From assembly GCA_947647735.1 (NCBI GenBank), contig CANSLJ010000005.1:102168-166167 (forward strand): a DNA stretch of 64,000 nt, written 5' to 3'. The stretch's first letter is position 1. Each line of letters starts with the position of its first letter. The DNA comes from an uncultured bacterium (GTDB lineage: Bacteria > Bacillota > Clostridia > Lachnospirales > Lachnospiraceae). The translations under genes were made by a program, and so were the position numbers. Below the pieces are notes generated by a model. It was not told the DNA's origin. It was given only the letters and a program-made list of their open reading frames with translations, and made no database searches. This document shows positions 16,142 to 25,699 of the stretch, piece by piece.

Positions 16142-18854
16142 CTTGTGGAGGCGGTGTAACAGCACCTTCTTCTGTGGGCTGCTGTTCTTCCGGTATGCCA
16201 TACACGATGCCTGCAGCTGCCATTTCCATCTGCTGAAGCTGCAGTACGCCCTCATAGCCGGGGGTTGCAAAGAACATGGCGTTATGCTGACAGGTGACGG
16301 AAGGAGTCTGAGCCGCGGCAAGAGCTGCGGGATCCTCCATAGTGCCCTGTACACCTTCTTCGCCGCCATCCTCTGCAGGCGGTGCCAGTGTATCGGGATT
16401 CAGCGTCAGAACACCGGATACCTTGAACGGGCATTCCGGGCTGGCGGGAATCGGGCCTGTCAGATAGCTGTAGGCACAGACTGCGCCCGCATAATGGACG
16501 TTACAGGACGTGGTAGGTACGGTGCCTTCCGCAAAATATTCGGTTCTTGTTGATCCATCGCAAAGCCCCGGTACCGGGATCTTGCCGGACTGGGAACAGA
16601 CGGTTGCCGTGACCAGGCCGGTAGGCGTGGGGAAAGATTCATTCGGCAGTTCCGCGTGAATCTCCGACATAACGATACGCCATAACTTTTTCGCCAGATT
16701 TTTCTCCTCGGAACTGGAGAGTTTCGTGGAGGATAAAGTATTGTCGTAGCCGGCCCAGACGGAAGCAGTATAGTAGGGAGTATATCCGGTAAACCATACG
16801 TCCACATAATCGGAGGTCGTACCCGTCTTTCCGGCGATGGACATATTGCCGAAGTTGACGGAGCCGCCGGTGCCGCTCGTGACAACGTCCTGCATGGCGT
16901 TTGTCAGCAGGAAGGAAGTGGTTTCCTTCATAACACGTCTGGTCTGCTGTGTCTGTGTCTTATCGAGAATGACGTTGCCGTCATGGTCTGTGATCTTCGT
17001 GTAGAGGATCGGTTCATTGTAAACGCCGCCGTTGGCAATAGCAGCATAGGCTGCAGTGAGTTCTTCATTGTATACACCTACGGTGACGCCGCCCAGAGCC
17101 AGTGACTGCTGGATATCGGAATAAATCTCATCTCCCACGACCTTGTCTGTGACAAGGGTGGTAAAGCCAAGGCTCTGCAGATAGTCGAAGCCAAGCTGGG
17201 GGGTGATCTGCGTCAGCGTCTTTACGGCGATGATATTCAGGGAGTCCCGGATACCGTCACGGAAGGAGCAGATACCGCGATAGCCGCTGTACCAGTTGCT
17301 GACAGGCCTGCCGCCTTCATAAGAATAGGGCTCATCCATATGCACGTCCGCCAGGGTCAGTCCCGCGCTGTCCAGAGCGGGAAGATAGGTGGAGACGATC
17401 TTGAAGGTGGAGCCGGGCTGTCTTGCGGCGTCGGTTGCCCTGTTCAGCGTTCTGCTGGCAGTCTTCGGGCCTCTGCCGCCCACCATGGCTACCACATGCC
17501 CCGTATCCTGATCCTGTATCACGATGGAAACCTGCGGCTGGGGCGTCAGGGTGATATTCTCACCGAATACTTCGTCGCCTTCCTGCATGATGGCTTCTTT
17601 ATAAAAATCAATATCGGCCTGTGCGTCCTCCATGGAGGGATAGAGCAGTGTATAGCTGCTTTTTACGGTTTCCTTATACCATTTGAGCATCTTCTGGGCG
17701 TTGAAGTTTTCCAGATCGCCGTTAGGATGCTGGATCGTCAGTTCATAGGCAAGTTCCCATTTGGTGTTTGCCGGGAAGTTTTCCTCATTGGTAAAAGCGT
17801 TGTCACAGATCTTCTGGATGGCGGGATCCTGGGTGGCATAAATTTTCAGGCCGCCGCTGTAGAGCAGGTAATATGCCTGGTTTTCCGTATAGCCCGCATT
17901 GACCAGATCCTCCAGCACATCATCCACAAGGGCGTCCACAAAGTAGGAGTTGATGGTGTCATCCGCCACTTCAAGGTTGACGCTCTGGATGCGGGAGTAT
18001 GGGTCGTCCGCCATGGCTTCATCGTATTCCGCCTGATCGATATAGCCCTGTTCCAGCATGTGTTCCAGCACTTTGTCCCGGCGCTCCTTGTTTTTTTCAG
18101 GATGGCTGATCGGGTTGTTGGCGGAGGGGTTCTGGGTGATGGCCGCGATCACGGAACACTCGGAGAGAGTGAGCTGGCTTACGTCCTTATTAAAATAACG
18201 GAGGGATGCAGCCTGCACGCCCAGAGTATTCTGGCCGAGGTTGATGGTATTCATATAATTTTCCAGGATCTTATCCTTGTCCATGGTTTTCTCCACTTCC
18301 AGGGCAAGGTACTGTTCCTGTACTTTACGTCTTACTTTTTCCGAAAAATGTTCTTCGCTGGTCCAGCTTGTCAGTACATTGTTCTTGATGAGCTGCTGGG
18401 TGATGGTGCTGGCGCCCTGAGAAAAGTGGAAACCGTTGCTCATGCCGATCCATGCGGCACGGAAGATACCTTGGATATCGATGCCGTTATGTTCATAGAA
18501 ACGTTCGTCCTCGATAGCCACAAAGGCGTGCGCCATATTTTCGGGAATCTCGGACATGGGTTTCGGGATTCTGTTGGAATCAGAGGATACCAGTTTCGCG
18601 ATCTGCCTGCCTTCGATGTCATAGACAAAGGTGGAGAAACCGGAGGGGGAGACATCCAGATTTTCTACAGCCGGCGCGGAGGCGAGGATGCCTTTAAAAG
18701 CGCCGAAGCCTGCCGCCGCGCCGATGATGCCGACCGAAACCATGGCGGCGATACAGAGTTCCAGTACAAAGAGTGTGATCTTTTTGCCCCAGCGGCCGTG
18801 ATGTGCATTCAGTTCTTTCTGCCTGCTGCGGACTCCTTTTTTTCCGTAATTCAT
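16137..18854 (-). CDS. Bifunctional class A penicillin-binding protein
   Basis: 905 residues. A short cytoplasmic tail and one membrane anchor (about 28-50) precede the GT51 transglycosylase domain, marked by FVAIEDERFYEHNGID (catalytic Glu) and GASTITQQLIKN. The transpeptidase domain has QPGSTFKIVS (nucleophile Ser), the SLN triad in RDSLNIIAV and GKTGTTSDYVD. The C-terminal 150 residues hold cysteine-bearing TATVCSQSGKIP and an acidic, Pro/Gln-rich tail. It polymerises and cross-links peptidoglycan. A TTG at 18884 could extend it by ten residues; the ATG at 18854 is preferred, although its ribosome site is weak. Single gene with its own promoter and terminator. Confidence 0.93.
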   Translation of the reverse strand: MNYGKKGVRSRQKELNAHHGRWGKKITLFVLELCIAAMVSVGIIGAAAGFGAFKGILASAPAVENLDVSPSGFSTFVYDIEGRQIAKLVSSDSNRIPKPMSEIPENMAHAFVAIEDERFYEHNGIDIQGIFRAAWIGMSNGFHFSQGASTITQQLIKNNVLTSWTSEEHFSEKVRRKVQEQYLALEVEKTMDKDKILENYMNTINLGQNTLGVQAASLRYFNKDVSQLTLSECSVIAAITQNPSANNPISHPEKNKERRDKVLEHMLEQGYIDQAEYDEAMADDPYSRIQSVNLEVADDTINSYFVDALVDDVLEDLVNAGYTENQAYYLLYSGGLKIYATQDPAIQKICDNAFTNEENFPANTKWELAYELTIQHPNGDLENFNAQKMLKWYKETVKSSYTLLYPSMEDAQADIDFYKEAIMQEGDEVFGENITLTPQPQVSIVIQDQDTGHVVAMVGGRGPKTASRTLNRATDAARQPGSTFKIVSTYLPALDSAGLTLADVHMDEPYSYEGGRPVSNWYSGYRGICSFRDGIRDSLNIIAVKTLTQITPQLGFDYLQSLGFTTLVTDKVVGDEIYSDIQQSLALGGVTVGVYNEELTAAYAAIANGGVYNEPILYTKITDHDGNVILDKTQTQQTRRVMKETTSFLLTNAMQDVVTSGTGGSVNFGNMSIAGKTGTTSDYVDVWFTGYTPYYTASVWAGYDNTLSSTKLSSSEEKNLAKKLWRIVMSEIHAELPNESFPTPTGLVTATVCSQSGKIPVPGLCDGSTRTEYFAEGTVPTTSCNVHYAGAVCAYSYLTGPIPASPECPFKVSGVLTLNPDTLAPPAEDGGEEGVQGTMEDPAALAAAQTPSVTCQHNAMFFATPGYEGVLQLQQMEMAAAGIVYGIPEEQQPTEEGAVTPPPQE

Positions 18855-18960
18855 ATGATAAATAACCTGTGCCTTTCTATACAAGTTGCATTTTCGCCGG
18901 CTCCCTGTATTGCATAATACGGGAACCTTCTAAATCCACTGACGCAGATTCAGAAGTAGC

Positions 18961-18992
18961 GGATAATTGAGTTGTACACAACTCAATTATCC
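18961..18992. promoter_or_regulatory. Long palindrome at the PBP transcription start
   Basis: GGATAATTGAGTTGT and its exact inverted copy are separated by two bases. The palindrome begins four bases after the -10 box of the minus-strand promoter, so it is either an operator or a hairpin at the very 5' end of the PBP mRNA. The remaining 18885-18960 leader shows no other strong signal. Confidence 0.6.
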
Positions 18993-18995
18993 TTC

Positions 18996-19024
18996 ATTAT
19001 AATATAATCTGTTGAAAATGGCAA
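18996..19024 (-). promoter_or_regulatory. Promoter of the PBP gene
   Basis: Minus-strand TTGCCA (19024-19019), 17 bp, TATAAT (19001-18996). The spacing is ideal. Confidence 0.75.
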
Positions 19025-19238
19025 ATTAAGGTTTTGTGAAGCAGATGTTACCGGATTTTGGAAGGCGGTAATACCTTTGTAACAAATTGTGTGCGATATT
19101 TTGAAAATTATGCCAAGTAAGTGTAATGAGGATGGCAGAGGACAATATATCCTGTGCCTGAGATTGCAGGACTTGCATAGTTTAGAAATATCGGGTATCT
19201 TTAAAGAAGAAAAAAGACGGATAAAAGGAAAGCGCAAG

Positions 19239-19886
19239 ATGGAAAACAGGGAAGAGAAAGTGACAGAGTATCGGGTGTTATTAAATGAGGCGCACGGGGA
19301 GATCGAGGAGAAGAAGTCGCGGTTTATCTGTGTGGTGCGGGCGGTGCATTCGGAACAGGAGGCGTCGGCGTTTATAGAAGAGGAGAAGAAAAAGCATTGG
19401 GATGCGAGGCATCATTGTTCGGCGTTTGTGTTGGGGAGCAGGCAGGAACTGACGAGGTGCAGTGATGACGGGGAGCCCGGCGGGACGGCGGGGCGGCCTA
19501 TGCTGGAGGTGCTTCTCGGGGAAGGGCTTTGTGATGTGGCGGCTGTGGTGACCAGATATTTCGGCGGAACGCTGCTTGGGACCGGCGGGCTTGTGCGGGC
19601 TTACGGCGGGGCTGTGAAGGAGGCGCTTTCTCATGCGGAGACAGGAATGATGCGTTACGGTGTGAAGCTGAGGATCGAGACGGATTATAACAGCGTGGGG
19701 AAGATCCAGCATCTGCTTGGAAGACGGGGGATCATGCCGGAGGCGGAGTACGGGGAAGCGGTCTGCTTTGTCGTGACGGTGCCTGTGGGGGAAGCGGAGG
19801 CGCTGAAAAAAGAGGTGACGGAGGCGACCAACGGGAAAGCGATGCTGACGGAAGTGGAAAAAATTTATTTCATTGACAAGGGGTGA
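19239..19886 (+). CDS. yigZ: YigZ/IMPACT family protein
   Basis: 215 residues, close to the usual length of bacterial YigZ. Family motifs are present: KKSRFICVVRAV, HHCSAFVLG, SDDGEPGGTAGRPMLEVL and VVTRYFGGTLLGTGG, followed by the small C-terminal ferredoxin-like domain. The family shares a fold with the eukaryotic IMPACT protein; the bacterial role is unproven, possibly translation- or RNA-associated. ATG at 19239 follows AAAGGAAAG; an in-frame start at 19089 would add 50 residues not found in the family. The 19025-19238 upstream region shows no other gene. The end of this gene contains the mgtE promoter. Confidence 0.88.
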   Translation: MENREEKVTEYRVLLNEAHGEIEEKKSRFICVVRAVHSEQEASAFIEEEKKKHWDARHHCSAFVLGSRQELTRCSDDGEPGGTAGRPMLEVLLGEGLCDVAAVVTRYFGGTLLGTGGLVRAYGGAVKEALSHAETGMMRYGVKLRIETDYNSVGKIQHLLGRRGIMPEAEYGEAVCFVVTVPVGEAEALKKEVTEATNGKAMLTEVEKIYFIDKG

Positions 19887-19901
19887 CGAGGTCACTATAA
19901 T
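19873..19901 (+). promoter_or_regulatory. Consensus promoter for mgtE
   Basis: TTGACA (19873-19878), 17 bp, TATAAT (19896-19901): a perfect sigma-A promoter placed across the 3' end of yigZ. Confidence 0.85.
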
Positions 19902-19979
19902 AATAGAAGCTATTGGGTTTGCGGAGTGATCCGTTATACCATACAATATAAAAGGCAGTTCAGAAAGGTGGTGGTTTTT

Positions 19980-20108
19980 ATGAAGAAGAGTACGGCGAAA
20001 TGCAGCAGCGATAACCCTCTCCCTCGAAGTAGGCGCATAAAGATCACAACTGAAAAGGAGAGCTGCTATGGAAATGATACAGGAAGAAAGAACCCAGCAG
20101 GAAATTAA
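19980..20108 (+). CDS. Possible small leader ORF overlapping mgtE
   Basis: A 42-residue frame starting MKKSTAKCSSDNPLP, with AAAGGTGG seven bases before its ATG. It is basic and Ser-rich, runs through the mgtE ribosome site and ends 41 bases inside mgtE in another frame. Translation of it would compete with or expose the mgtE start, as leader peptides of some Mg2+ transporter genes do. Could equally be chance; no homologue is recognised. Confidence 0.3.
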   Translation: MKKSTAKCSSDNPLPRSRRIKITTEKESCYGNDTGRKNPAGN

Positions 20109-21426
20109 GGAACTGCTGGATGGAAAGCAGTACACCAGGCTCCGCCAGAGAGTTGCAGAACTCAACGACGCGGATATTGCGGCGGCGATGGAGGAGATGG
20201 AGGAGAAAGATCTGTTAAAGATGTTTCGGATCCTGCCCAAGAGTATGGCTGCTGATGTCTTTTCCTATCTGGAGGTGGAAAGCCAGCAGTTTATTATCAC
20301 GTCTCTGTCCGAGCGGGATGCGGCGGATATCATCGACAATCTGATGTCGGATGATGCGGCGGATCTGCTGGAGGAGATGCCGGCGAATGTGGTAAAAAAG
20401 CTTCTTGCCGGCGCAAGTCCTGATACAAGGAGAGATATCAACCATCTGCTCCGGTATCCCGAAGATTCCGCAGGCAGCATTATGACTGTGGAGTTTATGG
20501 ACTTCAAGGAAGATTACACGGTGGCGGATGCCATTAACAAGATCCGCAAGACAGGTATGGATTCCGAGACCATCAATATCTGTTATGTGCTGGATCGGAA
20601 AAGGACGCTTGTGGGAACGGTGGCACTGCGCTATCTGCTGCTCAGTGAATCGGATGCGATCATCGGGGAGATGATGCATGAGAATGTCATTTCTCTGCAT
20701 ACTCTGATGGATCAGGAGGAAGTAGCAAGACAGTTTAAAAAGTACGATTTTACATCCATGCCTGTGGTGGACAATGAAAACCGGCTGGTGGGCATTGTAA
20801 CCGTCGATGACGTTGTGGATATCATGGAGGAAGAGACCACAGAGGATATCGAGAAGATGGCGGCTATCGTCCCTACGGACAAGCCGTATATGAAGACCAG
20901 CGTGATCGAGACCTGGAAGAAGAGGATGCCCTGGCTGCTCCTTTTGATGATCTCTGCCACATTCACCGGCAGGATCATTACTTCTTTTGAGGGAGCGCTG
21001 AGCGCTTATGTGGTGCTGACCGCCTATATCCCGATGCTGATGGATACGGGAGGAAATGCAGGCGGACAGGCCAGTGTGACGATCATTCGAAGTATTTCCT
21101 TAAATGATATTGAATTCGCGGATCTGCCCCAGGTCATCTGGAAGGAGTTTCGGGTGGGGATCATCTGCGGCCTTACGCTGGCGGCGGCGAATTTTTTGAA
21201 ATTGCTTCTGCTGGACCGGGTTTCGGTGCTGGTGGCGGCGGTGGTCTGCCTGACGCTTCTGGTAACGCTGGTTGCCGCGAAGTTTATCGGCTGTGTGCTG
21301 CCGATGCTTGCAAAAAAGATCGGGTTTGATCCGGCGGTGATGGCAAGCCCGTTTATCACGACAATTGTGGATGCGGTGTCGCTGCTGACATATTTTCAGA
21401 TCGCGACAGTGCTGTTGGGACTATAA
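20068..21426 (+). CDS. mgtE: Magnesium transporter MgtE
   Basis: 452 residues, standard for MgtE. The order is: N-terminal superhelical domain (about 1-130, LSERDAADIIDNLMSDDAADLLEEMP), paired CBS domains (about 135-255, including FTSMPVVDNENRLVGIVTVDDVVDIM), a connecting helix, and five membrane helices in the last 170 residues with ALSAYVVLTAYIPMLMDTGG. MgtE is a Mg2+-gated channel: the acidic cytoplasmic part senses Mg2+ and closes the pore. Ribosome site AAAAGGAGAG precedes the ATG. Its transcript has a leader of about 160 nt from the promoter at 19873. It is followed after 21 bp by typA. Confidence 0.95.
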   Translation: MEMIQEERTQQEIKELLDGKQYTRLRQRVAELNDADIAAAMEEMEEKDLLKMFRILPKSMAADVFSYLEVESQQFIITSLSERDAADIIDNLMSDDAADLLEEMPANVVKKLLAGASPDTRRDINHLLRYPEDSAGSIMTVEFMDFKEDYTVADAINKIRKTGMDSETINICYVLDRKRTLVGTVALRYLLLSESDAIIGEMMHENVISLHTLMDQEEVARQFKKYDFTSMPVVDNENRLVGIVTVDDVVDIMEEETTEDIEKMAAIVPTDKPYMKTSVIETWKKRMPWLLLLMISATFTGRIITSFEGALSAYVVLTAYIPMLMDTGGNAGGQASVTIIRSISLNDIEFADLPQVIWKEFRVGIICGLTLAAANFLKLLLLDRVSVLVAAVVCLTLLVTLVAAKFIGCVLPMLAKKIGFDPAVMASPFITTIVDAVSLLTYFQIATVLLGL

Positions 21427-21447
21427 AATCAGGAGATATAAATAATT

Positions 21448-23280
21448 ATGAAACAGAAAAGAGAAGATATCAGAAATATAGCGATCATAGCCCATGTAGA
21501 CCACGGCAAGACCACGCTGGTGGACGAACTGTTAAAACAGAGCGGGACCTTCAGGGAAAATCAGGCGGTGGCGGAGCGCGTCATGGATTCGGGCGATATC
21601 GAGCGGGAGAGGGGCATTACGATCCTGTCCAAGAATACCGCGATCACCTATAAGGATACGAAGATCAATATCATCGACACCCCGGGCCATGCGGATTTCG
21701 GCGGCGAGGTGGAGCGTGTCCTGAAGATGGTAAACGGCGTTGTCCTTGTGGTGGACGCCTTTGAGGGACCGATGCCCCAGACAAAATTCGTGCTGAAAAA
21801 GGCGCTTGAACTGGATCTGGCGGTGATCGTCTGCATCAACAAGATCGACAGGCCGGAGGCAAGGCCGGAAGAGGTGGAGGAGGAAGTGCTGGAGCTGCTT
21901 CTGGAGCTGGATGCCAGCGATGAACAGCTTGACTGTCCTTTTGTGTATGCCTCCGCGAAGAACGGCAGCGCCACAAGGAAGCTTACGGTGAAAAATAAGG
22001 ATATGACGCCCCTTTTTGATACGATACTGGAGTATATCCCGGCGCCGGAGGGAGATCCGGAGGCAGGTACCCAGGTACTGGTCAGCACCATCGATTATAA
22101 CGAGTATGTTGGACGTATCGGTGTGGGCAAGGTGGACAATGGCGTGGTGAAAGTCAATCAGGAAGTGGTGATCGTCAACCATCATGAGCCGGATAAGCAG
22201 AAAAAGGTGAAGGTCAGCAAATTATATGAGTTTGACGGACTGAGCAAGGTGGAGGTGAAGGAGGCAGGGATAGGTTCTATCGTGGCGATCTCCGGTATCA
22301 CAGATATCCATATCGGTGATACGCTCTGCTCCCCGGAGAATCCGGAGCCGATCCCCTTCCAGAAGATTTCCGAGCCGACCATTGCAATGGACTTTATCGT
22401 CAACGATTCCCCGCTGGCAGGACAGGAGGGAAAGTATGTGACAAGCCGCCATATCAGGGACAGGCTGTTCAGGGAACTGAACACGGACGTTTCCCTGCGG
22501 GTGGAGGAGACGGAAAATACGGATGCCTTCAAGGTCTCCGGCAGAGGCGAGCTGCATCTGTCCGTGCTGATCGAGAATATGCGCCGGGAAGGCTATGAAT
22601 TTGCGGTCAGCAAGGCGGAAGTGATCTACAAGAAGGATGAGAACGGTAAGCTTCTCGAACCCATGGAGACGGTCTATGTGGATGTGCCGGAAGAATTTTC
22701 CGGTGTCGTGATAGAAAAGCTGAGCCTCAGAAAAGGCGAACTGCAGAATATGGGAAAAGCCTCAGGCGGCTATACCAGACTGGAGTTTTCCATGCCCTCC
22801 CGCGGACTGATCGGATACCGGGGGGATTTCCTGACGGATACGAAAGGAAACGGCATCATGAATACCCAGTTTGACGGGTATGGCCCCTATAAAGGGGATA
22901 TCCAGTACCGCAAACAGGGTTCCCTGATCGCCTTTGAGGCGGGGGAAGCCATCACATACGGCCTCTTTAACGCGCAGGAGAGAGGCGCGCTGTTCATCGG
23001 ACCCGGTGAAAAAGTGTATGCGGGCATGGTGATCGGACAGACCGGCAGGGCGGAGGATATCGAGGTCAATGTCTGCAAGACAAAGCATCTGACTAATACC
23101 CGTTCCTCCAGTGCGGACGAGGCGCTGCGCCTTGTGCCGAAGAAGATCATGAGCTTAGAGCAGGCGCTGGATTTCATTGATACGGACGAACTGCTGGAAG
23201 TGACACCGGAAACATTGCGGATCAGAAAAAAGATACTGGATCCTACGCTGCGGAAGCGGGCGGCGATGAAGAAAGGGTAG
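21448..23280 (+). CDS. typA: Ribosome-associated GTPase TypA/BipA
   Basis: 610 residues, the full BipA length. G1 is AHVDHGKTTLVDELL near the N-terminus, G2 lies in RERGITILSKNTAI, G3 is DTPGHADFGGEVERV and G4 CINKIDRP. EF-G-like domains II, III and V follow, then the BipA-specific C-terminal domain (SRGLIGYRGDFLTDTKGNGI; KTKHLTNTRSSSADEALRL). TypA is a translational GTPase that aids ribosome assembly and stress adaptation. AGGAGATA precedes the ATG. It may be cotranscribed with mgtE, as no terminator separates them. Confidence 0.97.
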   Translation: MKQKREDIRNIAIIAHVDHGKTTLVDELLKQSGTFRENQAVAERVMDSGDIERERGITILSKNTAITYKDTKINIIDTPGHADFGGEVERVLKMVNGVVLVVDAFEGPMPQTKFVLKKALELDLAVIVCINKIDRPEARPEEVEEEVLELLLELDASDEQLDCPFVYASAKNGSATRKLTVKNKDMTPLFDTILEYIPAPEGDPEAGTQVLVSTIDYNEYVGRIGVGKVDNGVVKVNQEVVIVNHHEPDKQKKVKVSKLYEFDGLSKVEVKEAGIGSIVAISGITDIHIGDTLCSPENPEPIPFQKISEPTIAMDFIVNDSPLAGQEGKYVTSRHIRDRLFRELNTDVSLRVEETENTDAFKVSGRGELHLSVLIENMRREGYEFAVSKAEVIYKKDENGKLLEPMETVYVDVPEEFSGVVIEKLSLRKGELQNMGKASGGYTRLEFSMPSRGLIGYRGDFLTDTKGNGIMNTQFDGYGPYKGDIQYRKQGSLIAFEAGEAITYGLFNAQERGALFIGPGEKVYAGMVIGQTGRAEDIEVNVCKTKHLTNTRSSSADEALRLVPKKIMSLEQALDFIDTDELLEVTPETLRIRKKILDPTLRKRAAMKKG

Positions 23281-23353
23281 GGAAGAAAATAAAAGAAAAA
23301 TATGGCTGCAGTCCGGCCCCGATCGCGGAACGCAAAGAGAGAGAGAACGTACA

Positions 23354-25675
23354 ATGTTGACGATTAAGAAGATTATTGTAGAACATATGAGAAGAATCAC
23401 CCTGATCATGGTGGTCGTTATCATCGTTCTCTCCACCGGGCTGCAGATCATCAATGCAAGGATCAAAGCAGGAGATGAGGCGGCACAGATATTTGTTCAG
23501 GTCGGACAGATCCTGGATGAAAATTCCAGGGAACTGGAGAAGTCCACGGAGGAATATGCCACCATGTGCCTGAATGACGCGCGGACAGTGGCATATATTC
23601 TGGAGTATAATCCGGATGCGCGCAATGACGTGGAGGAACTGAAGAAGATCGCGGAGAACGTGGAGGTGGACGAGATCCATATTTTTGATAAGGAGGGTGT
23701 GATCGTTTCAGGAACACACCCGATCTATTATGGCCTGTCCTTTGATTCTGGTGATCAGATGCAGTTTTTCAAGCCGCTTTTGCAGGACAGGTCTCTGGAG
23801 CTGACGCAGGAGGTGACACCGAATACTGCGGAGGGAAAGCAGGTACAGTATTCGGCGCTCTGGAGCGAGGACGGGGAATTTATCGTGCAGATCGGAATGT
23901 ATCCCGATACGTTGCTGCGCGTCACGGAAAAAAATGAACTGTCCTATATTTTTTCCCTGCTCCGGACGGGAGTGGGTTACAGCCTCTATGCGATTGACAG
24001 GAGTACGGGAGAAGTGGCAGGCGCTACCACCATTTCCGATGTCGGCAGGGATATCTCGGAGATCGGCTTTAAGATGGAGCAGCTTGATTCAGACAGATCT
24101 TTCCATGCGGTACTGCATGGGTCTATGTCACATTGTTTTTCCAGACAGATCGGTGAGAATTATATTGTGTGGGCGATGCCCGCCTCCGATTATATCTGGT
24201 CTATCATAAGTAATGAGCTGTTGCTGCTGGCAGGGCTGGTCCTGATCGCAGTGATCATGGTGTTTGCGGTTGCGGGCAGTATGGACAAAACGGTCATTGA
24301 ACAGATCAAGCGCATCAATACCAGGCTCAGGTCGATACAGAACGGGGATCTCACCACAAAAGTGGATGTTATGGATAATAAAGAATTTCTGGAGCTGAGC
24401 ACCCATATCAACAAGATGGTGGTCAGCCTGCTGGAGAGCTCCCAGAGGCTGGAGATGATAAAGAAGATCGAGAGCCAGAATGAAGAGCTGGAGCGCGAGC
24501 GGGAACAGCGGGAGGCGGCGCTGGAGCGTGCGGAGAAAGCCAGTAACGCCAAATCCGAATTTTTGTTTAATATGTCCCATGATATCCGGACGCCCATGAA
24601 CGCGATCATCGGTTTTACCAATCTGGCGCTGGAGAGCGGGGATCCCAAGACCCAGAGGGAGTATCTGAAAAATATTGATGTTTCCTCCAAGCAGCTTTTG
24701 GAGATCATTGATAATATACTGGAATTGACACAGATCGAGAGCCAGGAGATCAGGATCAGTGAGGAACTGGTGGACATAAGAGAGGTCTGTGAAAAACTGC
24801 AGATCATGTTTGCCAGTGATCTGGAACAGAAGAAGATCGATTTTTCCATCGATGTGGATGTCAAAAATCCGCATTTGTACATTGATACAACATATTATTC
24901 CAAGATATTCTTAAATATTGTTGGCAATGCGGTAAAATATACGTTCGAGAACGGTAAGATCAATGTCCTGATCAGGGAACTGCCTTCTGATAAGCCGGGG
25001 AGCTGCATGCTGGAGACGGTTGTCAGGGACAACGGGATCGGTATGTCCGAAGAGTTTCTGGAACATGCATATGAATTGTTTTCGCGTGAGAGGTCTTCCA
25101 CTGTCAGCGGCATACAGGGGACTGGACTTGGACTGGCGATCACAAAAAATCTGGTGGAACAGATGAAGGGAACGATCAGGATCGAGAGCAGGCAGGGAGA
25201 GGGCACAACTGTAACGATCTGTATTCCGCACAGGCTGAACGGGGCTCCCACGGAGGCAGAACAGAAAATACAGAAGATGCCGGATACAGCACAGTTTGCG
25301 GGAAAAAGGATCCTGATGGCGGAGGATATCGATATGAATGCCATCATCGCCACAAAGCTGCTGGCCAGCAGAGGCTGCCTGGTTGAACGGGTAAAGGACG
25401 GGGCAGAGTGTGTCGAAGCGCTGCGGCGGGCGGAGGCGGGCTATTATGACCTGATCCTGATGGATATTCAGATGCCGAATATGGACGGTTATGAGGCGGC
25501 GAGGGCGATCCGCGCCTTTACGGACAGGAGGAAGGCGGATACTCCGATCCTTGCCATAACGGCAAATGCCTTTAAGGAGGACTGTGAGAAAGCGGCGCAG
25601 GCGGGGATGAACGGGCATATCGCAAAGCCCCTTGATGCGGCGAAGATGTTTGAGACGATGGCGGCGTTTTTGTAA
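23354..25675 (+). CDS. Hybrid sensor histidine kinase/response regulator
   Basis: 773 residues. A membrane helix near residues 15-34, a large extracytoplasmic sensor (about 35-285, probably Cache/PAS-like with HIFDKEGVIVSGTH), a second helix (about 289-310), HAMP (RINTRLRSIQNGDL) and a coiled coil lead to the HisKA domain with His409 in NMSHDIRTPMNAI. The ATPase has IVGNAVKYT and DNGIGMS/GTGLGLAI. A receiver domain (about 647-773) ends the protein with Asp704 in LILMDIQMPNMDG. No separate output gene adjoins, so it may feed a phosphorelay elsewhere. Two degenerate bases of context, 73 bp after typA, leave operon membership open. Confidence 0.93.
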   Translation: MLTIKKIIVEHMRRITLIMVVVIIVLSTGLQIINARIKAGDEAAQIFVQVGQILDENSRELEKSTEEYATMCLNDARTVAYILEYNPDARNDVEELKKIAENVEVDEIHIFDKEGVIVSGTHPIYYGLSFDSGDQMQFFKPLLQDRSLELTQEVTPNTAEGKQVQYSALWSEDGEFIVQIGMYPDTLLRVTEKNELSYIFSLLRTGVGYSLYAIDRSTGEVAGATTISDVGRDISEIGFKMEQLDSDRSFHAVLHGSMSHCFSRQIGENYIVWAMPASDYIWSIISNELLLLAGLVLIAVIMVFAVAGSMDKTVIEQIKRINTRLRSIQNGDLTTKVDVMDNKEFLELSTHINKMVVSLLESSQRLEMIKKIESQNEELEREREQREAALERAEKASNAKSEFLFNMSHDIRTPMNAIIGFTNLALESGDPKTQREYLKNIDVSSKQLLEIIDNILELTQIESQEIRISEELVDIREVCEKLQIMFASDLEQKKIDFSIDVDVKNPHLYIDTTYYSKIFLNIVGNAVKYTFENGKINVLIRELPSDKPGSCMLETVVRDNGIGMSEEFLEHAYELFSRERSSTVSGIQGTGLGLAITKNLVEQMKGTIRIESRQGEGTTVTICIPHRLNGAPTEAEQKIQKMPDTAQFAGKRILMAEDIDMNAIIATKLLASRGCLVERVKDGAECVEALRRAEAGYYDLILMDIQMPNMDGYEAARAIRAFTDRRKADTPILAITANAFKEDCEKAAQAGMNGHIAKPLDAAKMFETMAAFL

Positions 25676-25699
25676 AAGGCGATCGGAGGAGCAGGAGAG

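Noticed and set aside
17340-18917. A 525-codon open frame antisense to the PBP gene
   Set aside because: The PBP motifs on the other strand are unambiguous; the antisense protein shows no family feature and lacks a start region.
19902-20067. M-box (ykoK) magnesium riboswitch before mgtE
   Set aside because: Only an AAGGTGGT-like fragment matches; the other conserved M-box segments are missing.
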